From the NCBI GenBank assembly GCA_020205615.1, contig CM035171.1, positions 124,190,893 to 124,254,892 of the forward strand: 64,000 nt of DNA. Reading direction: 5' to 3'. This stretch comes from Panax quinquefolius. Lineage: Eukaryota > Streptophyta > Magnoliopsida > Apiales > Araliaceae. The notes under the pieces were generated by a model. That model ran no database searches. It was given only the letters and a program-made list of their open reading frames with translations, and was not told where the DNA came from. The number at the start of each line of letters is the position of its first letter. Within the stretch, counting starts at the first letter, position 1. Shown here piece after piece: positions 11,354 to 23,329 of this stretch. The translations under genes and the position numbers were made by a program.

Positions 11354-11908
11354 GTAATTAATACTCAATTTAAATTATTGCATCCTAATTTGCATTTTCA
11401 ATCTACTGACTATTACTAACTTGGTTACTTACTAATGCTAACTTAGTTACTGTGTAACATTAAATTGGTTACTGACTATTGCTGAGTTGGTTACTGTGTA
11501 ACCATATAATGGTTGTTGGTATTCTTTGAGTTGGTTCTTGTGTAACATTATCTTGACTAATGAATAACTTGGTTCTTGGATAAAATTATAATCTTTATTG
11601 GTTACTGAGTAATGCTAACTTACTTAATGTGCAACATTATATTGATTCTTGATACTTCTTTTGAATTATTCGTATTTATATATCTTTAGTTACTATATGA
11701 TGCTTATTTAGTTACCGTGTAACATTATATTGATTCTTGATCAATCTTTGACTTAGTTACTATATAACATTATAATGTTAATTTGAGATTTATAATTGTT
11801 TCTTTTATATTGGTGGTTACTTATTGACTAATATTGTGTACTAGTTAATTGGTTACTGTATATTTTGGATGAAACTGTTAATTTGATTGTATACATTGGG
11901 TGTTGTAG
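11354..11908 (+). other. mudrA intron 2 filled with minisatellite
   Basis: The donor CTTAAG|GTAATT and acceptor GGTGTTGTAG|GTTGAG join KILK to VETSNLV in frame. The space between is almost wholly GGTTACTG/GGTTCTTG units in the plus orientation. Confidence 0.75.
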
Positions 11909-12373
11909 GTTGAGACATCAAACTTAGTGATTTTCACCGTTTACGATGTCTATAAACAGTATATTGTGGACATCGAACAAAAGACATGCATGTCGCCGTA
12001 AATTTCAAGATTACCATGAGATGCCTTGCTTGACAACTGCTCAAGTTATGAAAGCAAGAGAAATTTGAGTCATTATGATTTTTTTGCTCAAGAAATTACA
12101 CTAAAGCAACTTTGGTCAAGACATATTCAAACTTCCATCATGCCATTAGATATGAAAAGAAAAAATCGGGATGTATCGGAAGAAATAAAAACATATGTAT
12201 AAAACCACCCAACACAAGAAGGCGCCGGGAAGACCAAAAAAAAGAGAGAGGTACAAACACCTGATTTGAAATCAAAATTCAAAACAAATGCAAGAAAAGC
12301 TAAGAAAAAGGACACAACAGAAAAACATGCAAAGAATCCCCGCTTTAAGACCACTAAAAAGGTCCCGATATAG

Positions 12374-12907
12374 TGCGATTAAATTAAGAGTGTAGATATA
12401 ATGAATTATTATTTACTTTGAGTAACCATTAAACGATTGGTTTGTAAAATTTTGATTGTGTATAGTAAACAAAATTATTATTCATTTATATATTGATTTA
12501 CGATTTCAATGAAACATTAACAATAACAAAGAATCAAATAAATACATAACAAGAAACCATAACGCTTTTAATGGTAACCACATATTTACATAACAAGAAC
12601 TATAATAGCTTGATTACTAATAACATATACAATAACTATACCAGCTTTTAACAAAATAATTACATAACAGAACCATAACAATGTTTAATGATACCCAAAT
12701 AATTACATAACAAGAACCATCACAAAGAACCACATAATTACATACATGATAAAGAATACCCATTTTATAATGGTGACCACAACATAAACAACGTGTATAT
12801 CCAATGACATATAATTAAAAGGGTATTGAAGTTTATGAAACCCGTGTATACTCACACATGTCCGCTTAACATATGACATATGTCCTGATACAATATTGTA
12901 ACTCTCT
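12374..12907. repeat. mudrA 3' flank with minisatellite, left copy
   Basis: Downstream of the mudrA stop. Short AT-rich sequence is followed by degenerate units in the reverse orientation (AATGGTAACCACATATTTAC, ACATAACAAGAACCATAAC) up to the C LTR. The sequence continues logically at 48834, past element C in the right copy. Confidence 0.7.
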
Positions 12908-13067
12908 TGTGACGCCCCAAAATAGGTCCATTCCATCCAACCCATTCCGAGTTACAAATACACGGGTGCGAAATAACTACAACTTTATTAATACATTTGT
13001 CGTGCAAAATACGACAACATATATATTGTGAGTTTAAATACAATTATTGTCTTCTAGACAATATATA
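12908..13067 (-). mobile_element. Element C left copy, 3' LTR first segment
   Basis: Starts TGTGACGCCCCAAAATAGG, the reverse complement of an LTR 3' end. It is cut at 13067 by element B and resumes at 23330. Sequence differences from family A (GGTCCATTCCATCCAACC and ACATTTGTCGTGCAAAATACG) mark a separate subfamily. Confidence 0.85.
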
Positions 13068-15823
13068 TGTAAGACCCAACTTATTATTAATGAAATTTAA
13101 TTTTCTCTATTTATTATTTTGAAATAGTAAGGGTTGATTTGATTAATGTGGATAGTTAGGGGTTAAATACATAAATATTTCAAAATAAGCAAGTGGTTAT
13201 AAAATATTCATTGTTGTCCGGGAATATTCGTTTTGTCGTGGAATATTCGTATCGCTTGTGGGAATATTTGTGCGACGGTAGCGCGATATGTGGGCCCCAT
13301 AACTGAAAGCGATTGGATGAAGAAAGCGACAAATATAAGTTGTTTTTAAATAATCTGGCGTAGTTATTCAAGGATTATCTTTGTTGGAATACCCGGTGGT
13401 TAAAACACACTAATCTGCTACGTTGTTGACAAGAAGGCACACGGTATTGCACCAATTATTGATTCTTACGTGAAGGCACTACTCAATAATGGTTACGATA
13501 ATTATTATTCGATATTTTATTGAGTTAATAATTCTTTGCGTTGATATTTTATATTCTTTGTTGTTTCATAATTGTCATTACAGTATTTTTTTATTATCGA
13601 AGCAATAATTCATATTATCCTGAATAATATTATTAGATAACATTATTGGCAATGTCTAGAAAGTTACATCTAAGGAGAGGTTTGGTCACCTAATTGCTAC
13701 CAGTAGTGAAGAAAAATTCTTATTGGAAAGCCCTCTTTCTGAGGACCGCTCGGTTGTCAATATTGTGATTACGTAATATTATTTGTGAATAATTAATTAT
13801 TGATTTATATGATGAGAAAATATTGATTTTATGTGGATATAGATGGAGAAAATTTTAAAATGACAATTGTTGAAAATTAATATTTTATCTTTTTCTCGAT
13901 AAAATAATTCATTTAAATATATTATTTTAATAATATATTAACGGTGATATTTTTACAACGAATGTGGGATATATGAGTATCTGAGGAGGAAGAGTATTTT
14001 TGTTGCAATAAATGTTTAAAACATGTTAAACATGTCGGTGGACCCCATTTATTGATAGAAATTTGATTATAGCTTGTAAAATCGCTTTGTTGTGGATTTC
14101 TTGGTCCATTTCTATTTAGAATTTGGAAAAACTTTCTTACGCAAAGTTGTAGAGAATTGAATTTCCTATAAAAATCGCGAGATTCGAATTTTTACGATGA
14201 AAGGGCTGTTTATTATGAATTATTGAAGTTCTCAAGCTCAAAATAATTGATTTTTTAAGTTTTAATTATTTATTTTATGAAAAACGTTTTTTATCATTTC
14301 TTTCTAGAAGGTTGGCATGTGGAAATGTTGGGATCTGATTTCCAAAGAGGCGTAGGAAATTTATTAATAATAATATATTTTATTAAATTTTACGCTTTGG
14401 TGTTCTAAGCATTTTCCTATAAATAGGGTCTTAGGTTAGAATTCAAAATCACACCGTAAACTGAAGTTTTCTCTCTATATTATCGGCGTATTCTTGTGAG
14501 TATTTTGAGTATACTTTGAGTATTGCTATACTGATTGAAGTCCAAGTCATAGCCTTTATATCCTGTTTAAATTAGAAGTCTTGATCTTTCGAGGTAAGGG
14601 ATATTATTTTTTTTTTAATGAATGATATTATTTCTTCAATATCATTATCTTTGAAATGTTGATCTGAAGTTTTTATCAAATTTGGAACTTTTTCATGTAT
14701 GGGGTTCTATTCATGAGTTACTTATTCACGAGTTACTATTCATGAAAGTTCTTATTCACGATTCTTATTCACGAGTACTATTCATTAAGCGTGAAGATGT
14801 TTTTTTGGAATTTCTATCTTTTGGTGTCGGAGTTCTTATTCACGATATCTGATCTTTTATTCACCTAAAAATAAAATTTCTTCTTTTAAGTCAAAACATC
14901 TATTCTGGATACTAACTCTGATTGTATCCATATTTTGATCATTCTTGAATTTTACACCACTATGATTATTTTTGAGGTATTTTTGGACGTGGATAAAACC
15001 AAGTACGAATCCTTAATCCTTAATCCTTGTCATTTTGTTTCACTGGATTCGTTTCTTTAAAAAAATATTTTCATCATCCTCGGTCTTAAATGATGATATT
15101 ATGGAATATCTTTGGCTGTGGTGCAAAGATGAATGATTTCTTAAGAATATCTTTGGCACAGTGCAAAAGATGAATGATTTCTGAAGAATATCTTTGGCCG
15201 TAGAGTGAAGATGAGCAGTGTTTAAATGAACATGACCAAATGATGAATATCTTTGGCCCGTAGTGCAAAGATGAATATTTGATTCAGGATGTATATTGAT
15301 TGATGTTCTGAGGATAAAAAGATAGATGATGAACTTTTAAATTCATACATAGAAGATAGTAGTTTGCATTCTCTACTTAACTCTTCTAATGAATTATTAT
15401 TTTCATTGCGAATATTGATTTAAAATTTGTTGTCTATTGTATTACTATTATATTTTTCCTGTTGAAGACTAACGATAATTTGTTGTATATTATCTTAGTC
15501 ATAATATTCTTTACCGAGCTAGTTGAGCTCACCCTTTTCCTTTTTGTTCCATTTTTCTCGTGAGGCGAGAATATAGCGAGTACAGTGCCTGTATGTATGG
15601 AATGAAGGTTTTAGAAAGGATTGTTTAGTAGTCCTCACCATTTTGTAAAATAATGTATCAATAAATGTGATGAGGATTTATTTGAGTATAGATATTGTCT
15701 AGAAGATAATATTTGTATTCAAACTCACGGTTTCTTGTTGTAATAATAAAGTTGTAGTTGTTTTTACATACCATGTATTGACAACTCGAAATAGGTGATG
15801 TATACCTATTTTGGGGGCGTCCA
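13068..15823 (+). repeat. Element B 5' LTR
   Basis: From TGTAAGACCCAACTT to GGGGGCGTCCA, about 2,756 bp, colinear with 6941-9750 and 20577-23327. The TATA box is TATAAATA at 14418-14425. It contains the palindrome AATAATATTATT near 13623-13634, the short ATTCACG repeats and the 41-60-bp array near 15100-15290. Confidence 0.9.
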
Positions 15824-15826
15824 TAG

Positions 15827-15840
15827 TTAGTATCGAGCTT
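15827..15840 (+). other. Primer binding site, initiator Met tRNA
   Basis: TTAGTATCGAGCTT a few bases after the LTR. Element C has TTGGTATCGAGCTT at the same place. Both differ slightly from TGGTATCAGAGC, the complement of the plant initiator methionine tRNA 3' end used by most plant Ty3/gypsy and Ty1/copia elements. Confidence 0.7.
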
Positions 15841-15992
15841 AGGATATGATCTCCAGGCGGAGATCTGGGAATAGAACTAGGAGGAGGCAGAGTAAATCCT
15901 TCGCTAGTGTGTCCTACTAAGCTTATTTGTTAGTTGGTCAAGATATAGGGATATTATGTGATATATTGATTTCTTTAATTAACCCTTGTTTT

Positions 15993-17175
15993 ATGGCATG
16001 ATTGAGAATGTCGTGAGAATATTAACAATGGAAATGAGGCCGTGGAGATGCTCAGTACTCACCAACGAGGAGAACGTCTGACAGTGGGCAATGTTCCTCC
16101 CGTGAACAACACCATTGAGCGAGATGATGAGCGAGGGGATTTTTAGAAGTTTTTGCGGTTCATGCAAAAATCGATGAGGAAACTTCGTGTTTAAAATACT
16201 GAGGAGGAAATGATAGCAATTCACGGGTTATCACAACCAAGCGATTCAAGTTGGGACCACGAAATTTAGGGAAAGCGATCCGATCATGGCGGAAACATGG
16301 GTCAAACAAATTACCAAGATATTCGATGTCTTAGGATGCGGAGGAACGAAGGTTCCATTCGCCACCTTTATGTTCCGTGGCGAAAGCGGACTACTGGTGG
16401 GAGTCGTAAGCGTACCCATCCACCCAGCACTCAACGTGTCTTGGGAGACGTTTGAAAGCTATTTAATGACAAATACTTTCACGAAAGTGTTCATCGTATG
16501 AAGGAAGTGGAGTTCATCATATTGGAACAAAACAACATGGCGGTGTCTCGAAAGACGAGGCAAAGTTTGCGCGAGTTATCGAGGTTTGCACCTCATTTGG
16601 TGGAGAATGAGGAGCGTTATGACGCGGATGTTTCTTAGAGGTTTGAAACCCCGACATACGTCAAGATATCTCATTTCTCATAAATTTTCTCTTTATTGAG
16701 ATGTTGTAAATGAGGGCTCAATTATTAGAAGCGAGATAACGAATGCAGTCCAATTGAGGGACCACAACCAGATCGTGCTCGTAGATAGCGATCAGCGAGA
16801 ATAATGATAACTGCGGAGAAAGAGCGAGATGGGACGAAATGGTAACCACTGGGTGGTAATCATGGCCATGAAAATAAAAAAGCGAGTCGGGAGGAGATTT
16901 TAAAAGAGGAGATTTAACAACGACCATATGAAGATGATGACAAAGGCGTGAAAGAATGGTTCTAAGGGAGGAGAACGACCACCGGTCATATGCTACAAAT
17001 CTGGAAAGAAGGACATATCGGTCAAAATGCCCACAACAGATTCAAGGTATGCTATAATTGTGGAAAGGAAGGACATATCGCCTCGAGATTATACAATAGC
17101 AAAACCTAGTTCAAATGAGGACGGTGACTCAAAAGACATCCCCGAAAAAGTCAAAGTCAACGATTAGGAAGAGCA
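15993..17175 (+). pseudogene. gag: Element B gag (capsid-nucleocapsid)
   Basis: Gag would form the particle and bind the RNA. The first ATG after the leader is at 15993. Frame segments include AVEMLSTHQRGERLTVGN, a retrotransposon-gag-like WAETWVKQITKIFDVLGC region near 16280-16345, and two zinc knuckles: CYKSGKKGH near 16991 (second Cys read as Ser) and CYNCGKEGHIA near 17050. Stops and frame changes occur about every 100-200 bp. The order and knuckles match the gag of element C (27560-28800 and 44670-45870, minus). Confidence 0.8.
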
Positions 17176-17179
17176 TTTG

Positions 17180-17560
17180 TTGTGGTTGATCAATGCGAGA
17201 ACCCAAACGAGGTGATCACGGGTAAGCTATTTATAAATTCTTGCGAAGTTTATACCTTACTTGATCACCGGTGCTACCCATTCATTTATCTCTCCTGCAT
17301 GTACTCAACGTTTAAACTTGACTCGGAGAAATTAGACTTTGACTTTATCTGTGGAAACTCAGTTAGGAGAAACTTTCATCACATCCATTGTTTATAAATC
17401 TTGTTTGATTCAAGTTGGCACCATTTCCTTACCGTCATTGACCTTATCTCTTTAAATATACTTGCTTTTGATGTGATTTTAGGATTGATTGGTTAACTAC
17501 TCATCATTACCAAAATTGATTATTTTCGTAAGGTTGTTAGTTTTCATATTCTAACCAACT
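17180..17560 (+). pseudogene. Element B aspartic protease
   Basis: Retroviral-type aspartic protease region that would process the polyprotein. It is identified by LINSCEVYTLLD followed by a DTG-type active site at 17263-17275, where one extra C at 17266 shifts the frame. The element C copy at 44585-44595 keeps the DTG site in frame, so the extra base is either a consensus error or a recent lesion. Confidence 0.75.
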
Positions 17561-17639
17561 TTTGTTATGCGAATTCAAGCAACTAAACCATTAAAATCGA
17601 TCATTTGTCATATCTAATCATAAAGCTATTCGTTTATTA

Positions 17640-18640
17640 AAAAAGCGGATGTCGAAGCTTTCTTAGCCCATGTTATGGATTTGAATAAAGACACGTCAAA
17701 TTTGAATAATATTCTGTTGTTATTGACTTTCCCGGACGTATTTCTAGAAGAACTTCCGGTCTACCCTAGAGCGTGAAGTTGAATTCTTTATTGATCTTGA
17801 ACTGCATGAAAGCCCATTTTAAAACCCCATATCGAATGGCTCCTATTGAACTTCAGGAGTTAAAGGTCCAACTATAGGAATTGTTGGACATCGGTTTCAT
17901 TAAATCTAGTATATCTCCTCGGGGTGCTCTGTTTTATTTGTAAAGAAGAAAGACGGGAGTATGCGACTTTATATTGACTATCTAGAATTGAACCATGTCA
18001 CCATCAAGAATAGGTATCCTCTACCTCGTATTGATGACTTGTTTGACCAATTCTGCGAGAACACAATTCTTTTAAAAATCGATCTTCGCTTTGGATATCA
18101 TCAAATTTGAAGATTAGAGCCGAGGATATTCAAAAGGCGCCTTGAGAACTTCGGTATGGGCATTATGAATTCTTAGTCATGTCTTTCGGACTAACTAATG
18201 CTCCTGCGGCTTTCATGGATATGATGAACCAAGTATTCAAGGAATATTTGGATCAATTCGTTGTTGTCTTTATTGATGACATCCTCATATATTCCAAAAG
18301 CCGTGAAGATCATGAGCACCATTTGTTCGGTACTCAAAGGCTTCGTGAAAACCAACTATATGCCAAATTGAAGAAATGCGAGTTACGGCTTGAGGAAGTA
18401 GCATTCCTTGGGCACGTGGTGTCGAAACATGGAGTATCTGATGATCCGATCCCAAAGATTGAAGCAATACAAAGTTAGAACAGCCAAAAGTCGTTGATGA
18501 AGTCGTAGCTTTTTGGGCTTAGGTGGTTATTATCGGAGATTCGTGGAAGGTTTTCTCGAATCGCTACTCCATTAACTCAAATAACTTCGGAAGGATACAA
18601 AATTCGTTTGGAGCGAAGAATGCGAGAAAAGTTTCCAAGA
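17640..18640 (+). pseudogene. Element B reverse transcriptase
   Basis: RT copies the element RNA into DNA. In order: YRMAPIELQELK near 17835; [15 protein letters not shown] near 18005-18050; [13 protein letters not shown] at 18179; the catalytic FIDDILIYS at 18269-18295, the family's usual [YF][IV]DD box; FLGHVVS near 18400; and GYYRRF near 18525. The segment 18179-18478 is open and shows the fingers-palm core intact. Several frameshifts lie upstream (a stop near 17875; frame changes near 17935 and 18100). Confidence 0.92.
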
Positions 18641-18644
18641 GCTT

Positions 18645-19065
18645 AAGAGGAGACTTATTTCAGCATCTGTTCTAACAATACCATCTGGTTCGGATGGATT
18701 TGTTATCTACAGCGATGCTTCAGGCAAAGGGTTAGGATGTGTTCTCATGCAACGTGGGAAAGTCATAGCCTATGCCTCGCGACAACTTAAAGAGTATGAG
18801 AGGAATTATCCTACTCATGATCTAGAGTTGGCAGCATCGTTTTCGCGCTAAAAATATGGAGGCACTATCTATATGGGGAGAAAGTGGAGATATATTCAGA
18901 CCATAAAAGCCTTAAATATTTCTTCACTCAAAAAGAACTCAACATGCGGCAGCGACGTTGGCTCGAGCTATTGAAAGACTACGACCACACTATTCAATAC
19001 CATCCTGGTAAAGCGAACGTGGTAGCTGACGCATTGAGTAGAAGATCATATGCGGGAACGAGTGC
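18645..19065 (+). pseudogene. Element B RNase H
   Basis: RNase H degrades the RNA strand during reverse transcription. Shown by [19 protein letters not shown] near 18700 with the first catalytic Asp, [20 protein letters not shown] near 18770-18830 with the Glu, [10 protein letters not shown] near 18895-18925 with the second Asp, and ADALSRR at 19027-19047. The end is the usual link between RNase H and integrase. One base is lost near 18838, which breaks the frame. Confidence 0.92.
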
Positions 19066-19089
19066 GATGATGTCAAGTATACGTAGAGC

Positions 19090-20230
19090 CAACTTTAATT
19101 GAAAAAGTTAAGGTTGCTCAAGCCAGCCAATCCGGAGATGATCGTTATGAAGAAGAAAGTACAAGAAGGAGCTATTAGGAAGCGAGAATTGATGAAGAAG
19201 GAATACTTGAGTCCACTCTGACTTTGTATTCCTAACGACTACGATTTGAAGTACAAGATTATGATGGAGGCACAATACGCCATTTGCAATCCATCACGGA
19301 AGTACTAAAATGTATCGTGATCTTGACATACATTTTGGTGGAACAATATGAAGAGAGAGATTGCAAAGTTTATCTCGATGTGTTTAACTTGCTAACGTGT
19401 AAAGGCGGAGCATCTTGTACCTAAGGGTCCGTTGCAACCACTTGAAATTCCGAATGGAAGTGGGAACACATTACTATGGATTTAATTACGGGTCTTCCTA
19501 CGGTTTCTCAAGGCATCAATCTTATTTGGGTTATTGTTGATAGATTAACCAAGTCTGCTCATTTCTTGCTTATCACGGAGACTTATTCCTTGAGCGTCTT
19601 GCTAGTATATGCGTGAATGAGATTGTGAGGTTGCATGGCATGCCCAGTATCCATAGTTTCGGATCGTGACCCAAGATTCACTTCAAGATTTTGGGTTAGC
19701 TTGCAAAAAGCTATGGGCGCAGTTTGCGATTTAGTTCGGCATACCATCCCCAAACCGGACGAATGATCGAGAGAGGACTATTCAAACTCTTGAAGATCTA
19801 TTAAGACTCGTGTCCTGACTTCAAGGGTAGTTGGGATAAGTATTTACCATTGGTGGAATTCTCCTACAACAACAACAGTTATCGAGCAAGTATAGGTGTG
19901 GCTCCATTCGAAGCATTATATGGACGAAAATGTCGTTCTCGATATGTTGGGATGAGGTGGGTGAAGCAACATTGTTGGGACCCGAAGTTAAAATACGTAT
20001 GACTCACCAAAAGATCCAAATGATTCGACAACGTATACAAACGACACAAGATCGACAAAAGAGTTATCGCGGATCTTCATCGAAAGGACGTGGAATTTAA
20101 TGTGAGGGATCATGTATTGTTTGCGAGTTCTTCCATGGAAGGGAGTTACAAGATTTGGGAAGAGAGGAAAGCTCAATCCACGATTTATTGGTCCATTTCA
20201 AATTCTTAACCGAAGTAGGAAATGTAGCCT
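19090..20230 (+). pseudogene. Element B integrase
   Basis: Integrase inserts the DNA copy. An HHCC-type zinc region lies at about 19265-19400. The DDE core follows: MDLITGLP near 19475 (first Asp), a SDRDPRF-like segment near 19660 (second Asp), and an [16 protein letters not shown] segment near 19765-19800 (Glu). Then come the Tekay-typical [20 protein letters not shown] at 19862-19922 and a C-terminal GPFQIL segment near 20185. Indels break the frame at least six times. Confidence 0.9.
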
Positions 20231-20269
20231 ATAGACTTGCGTTACCTCAGAGTATGTCTACGTGTTCAT

Positions 20270-20565
20270 AATGTGTTTCACATATCCGTACTTTTAATAA
20301 ATATGTGAAAGACCGAACCACGTTATTGAGTTAGAAACAGGACGAGATATAGCCAAAGACTTAACGTGTGAGAGAGAGGTACTGTCAAGATCTTGGATAG
20401 GAAGGAGCATGTCCTACGCCAAGAAAGGTCATACCACAAGTTAAAGTTTTGTGGAGGAATCATCTTATAGAAAATGACACGGGAATTGGAAGCGGAAATG
20501 GAAGCGAGGTATCCTCACCTTTTCAAACACCAGTACGTCGTCGATTTCGAGGACGAAATTTCATA
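20270..20565 (+). pseudogene. Element B chromodomain-type tail
   Basis: A C-terminal segment with NHVIELETGRDIA near 20315-20355, a RKEHVLR-like segment and a short WELE...YPHLF motif near 20475-20525. This is the arrangement of the chromodomain in Tekay-type elements, which is thought to direct integration to heterochromatin. The frame shifts several times. The polypurine tract follows immediately. Confidence 0.7.
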
Positions 20566-20576
20566 AGGAGGGAGGT
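20562..20576 (+). other. Polypurine tract, element B
   Basis: CATAAGGAGGGAGGT directly before the 3' LTR. The preceding GGACGAAATTTCATAAGGAG context is the standard plant Ty3/gypsy second-strand primer site. It recurs in elements A, C and D. Confidence 0.85.
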
Positions 20577-23327
20577 TGTAAGACCCAAACTTATTATTAA
20601 TGAAATTTAATTTTCTCTATTTATTATTTTGAAATAGTAAGGGTTGATTTGATTAATGTGGATAGTTAGGGGTAAAATACGCAAATATTTCAAAATAAGC
20701 AGTGGTTATAAAATATTCATTGTTGTTAGGGGAATATTCGTTTTGTGGTGGAATATTAAATGCTTGTCGGGAATATTTATGCGACGGTAGCGACGACCGT
20801 GTGTGAGCCCATGTGAGCGATTGGATGAAGAAAGCGACAAATATAAGTTGTTTTTAAATAACAGGCGTAGTTATTCTGAATTATCTTATTTGGAATACCG
20901 GTGGTTAAAACACACTAATCTGGCGTTGTTGAGCGATGGCGCAACGGTATTGCACCAATTATTGATTAACTTACGTGAAGGCCTTTACTCGATAATGGTT
21001 ACGATAATTCTTATTCGATATTTTATTGAGTTAATAATTCTTTGCGTTGATATTTTATATTCTTTGTTGTTTGATAATTGTCATTACAGTATTTTTTTCA
21101 TTATCGAAGCAATAATTCATATTATCTGAATAATATTATTAGATAACATTATTGGCGATGTCTAGAAAGTTACATCTAAGGAGAGGTTTGAGTACGCTAA
21201 TTGCGGCAGATGAAGAAGAAATTCTTATTGGAAAGCCCCTCTTTCTGAGGAAGCTGCACAGTTTGTCGATATTGTGATTACGTAATATTATTTGTGAATA
21301 ATTAATTATTGATTTATATGATGAGAAAAATATTAATTTTATGTGGATATAGATGGAGAAAATTTTAAAATGACAATTGTTGAAAATTAATATTTTATCT
21401 TTTTACGATAAAATAATTTATTTAAATATATTATTTTAATAATATATTAACGGTGATATTTTTACAATGTGGGATATATGGTATATATAGAGTATTTTGT
21501 TTGGAAATGTTTAAAACCCATTTAAACATTTGGAATTTGATTATAGCACAGTAAAATCGCTTGTTTGTGGATTTGGTCAATTTCTATTTGGAATTTGGAA
21601 AACTTTCTTACGCAAAGTTGTAGAAATTGAATTTCCTATAAAAACACGCGAGATTCAATTTTCTAATGAAAGGGCTATTTATTATGAATTATTGAAGTTA
21701 CGGAAGCTCAAAATAATTCATTTTGTAAGTTTTAATTATTTATTTTATGAAAAAAACGTTTTTATCATTTCTTTTCTAGAAGGTTGGCATATAGAAATGT
21801 TGGGATCTGATTTCCAAAGAGGCGTAGGAAATTTATTAATAATAATATATTTTATTAAATTTTACGCTTTTTGGTGTTAAGCGTTTTCTATAAATAGGGT
21901 CTTAGGTTAAATTGAAAATCACACGAGCTGAAGTTTTCTCTCTCTATATTATCGAAGCGTATTCTTGTGAGTATTTTGAGTATACTTTGAGTATTGCTTA
22001 TCACGGTCGAGTCCAAGTCATAGCCTTTATATCAGGTGTTTTAGTAGAAATCTTGATCTTTCGAGGTAAGGGATATTTTTTTTTTGTAATGATATTATTT
22101 CTTCATATCATTATCTTTGAAATGTTAATCTGAAGTGTTTATCAAATTTAGAACTTTTTTTATGTAGGGAGTTCTTATTCATGGGTTCTATTCATGAGTT
22201 CTTATTCACGAGTTCTATTCATGAGTTCTTATTCACGAGTTACTTATTCACGAGTACTATTAATGAAGCGTGAAGATGTTTTTGTGGAATTTCTATCTTT
22301 TGGTTGGTGTCGATTCTTATTCACGTATCTGACCTTATTCACGTGTCTGATCTTATTCATGAAAAATAAAATTTCTTCTTTTTCGTCCAAAACATCTATT
22401 ACGGATACTAACTTTCGATTGTATCCATGTTTTGATCATTCTTGAATTTTACACCACTATGATTATTTTTGAGGTATTTTGGGCGTGGATAAAACCAAGT
22501 ACTGATCCTTAATCCTTAATCCTTGTCATTTTGTTTCCTTTGGATTCGTTTCTTTAAAAAAAAAAAATTTTCATCATCCTCGGTCTTAAATGATGATATT
22601 ATGGAATATCTTTGGCTTTGGCACATGTAGTGCAAAGATGAATGATTTCTTAAGAATATCTTTTTGCTGTAGTGCAAAGATGAATGATTCTGAAAGAATA
22701 TCTTTGGCCGTAGTGCAAGATGAGCAGTGTTTAAATGAACATGACGGTGATGAATATCTTTGGCCCGTAGTGCAAAGATGAATATTTGATTCGAGATGTA
22801 TATTGATTGATGTTCTGAGGGGATAAAAGATGAGCGATGAACTTTTAAATTCATACATAGAAGATAGTAGTTTGCATTCTCTACTTAACTCTTCTAATGA
22901 ATTATTATTTCATTGCGAATATTGATTTAAAATTTGTTGTCTATTGTATTCTATTATATTTTTCCTGTTGAAGACTAACGATAATTTGTTGTATATTATC
23001 TTAGTCATAATATTCTTCTTGAGCTAGTTGAGCTCACCCTTTTCCTTTTGTTCCATTTTTCTCTCGGGGAGGCGAGAATATAAGCGATGCAGTTAGGAAG
23101 TATGGAATGAAGGTTTTAGAAAGGATTGTTTAGTAGTCCTCACCATTTTTGTAAAATAATGTATCGATAAATGTGATGAGGATTTATTTGAGTATAGATA
23201 TTATCTAGAAGATAATATTTGTATTCAAACTCACGATTTCTTGTTGTAATAATAAAGTTGTAGTTGTTTACATGCCATGTATTGACAACTTCGGAATAGG
23301 TGATGTATTCTATTTTAGGGCGCCACA
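20577..23327 (+). repeat. Element B 3' LTR
   Basis: From TGTAAGACCC to TAGGGCGCCACA, about 2,751 bp, colinear with the 5' LTR. It has local losses, for example shortening near 21475-21530 where the block before the ATTTGATTATA segment is reduced. Two extra bases (TG) precede the ATATA duplication. Confidence 0.9.
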
Positions 23328-23329
23328 TG

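Larger units (their letters stand above)
9751..12373 (+). pseudogene. mudrA: mudrA-type transposase, main part, left copy
   Basis: The rest of the MULE transposase. Exons by frame are 9751-10048, 10570-11353 and 11909-12373 (stop TAG). Visible parts: the MuDR N-terminal domain (VREFNDIHTCS, LLGDHRQT); the catalytic domain start with VIDGTF (first Asp 10669-10671); ENELSWKWFF near 10775; the CIYHILKN segment of the C-x2-H motif near 10920; NTA...SINN, holding the catalytic Glu, broken by a one-base loss near 11158; and a SWIM-like zinc finger region (EQKTCMCRKF) followed by a basic Pro/Lys tail. The second catalytic Asp is not legible, reading SMHTKAIIQG where families usually have SDR. Splice joints preserve the frame. 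Confidence 0.85.
13068..23329 (+). mobile_element. Full-length Ty3/gypsy chromovirus B
   Basis: A complete element: 5' LTR 13068-15823, PBS 15827-15840, gag, protease, RT, RNase H, integrase and a chromodomain-type tail in gypsy order, polypurine tract 20562-20576, and 3' LTR 20577-23327. The flanking ATATA occurs at 13063-13067 and 23330-23334. Long LTRs, RT before integrase and the C-terminal WELE...YPHLF motif point to the Tekay/Del chromovirus clade. It lies inside the 3' LTR of element C, so it is younger than C. All frames carry indels. Confidence 0.9.
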
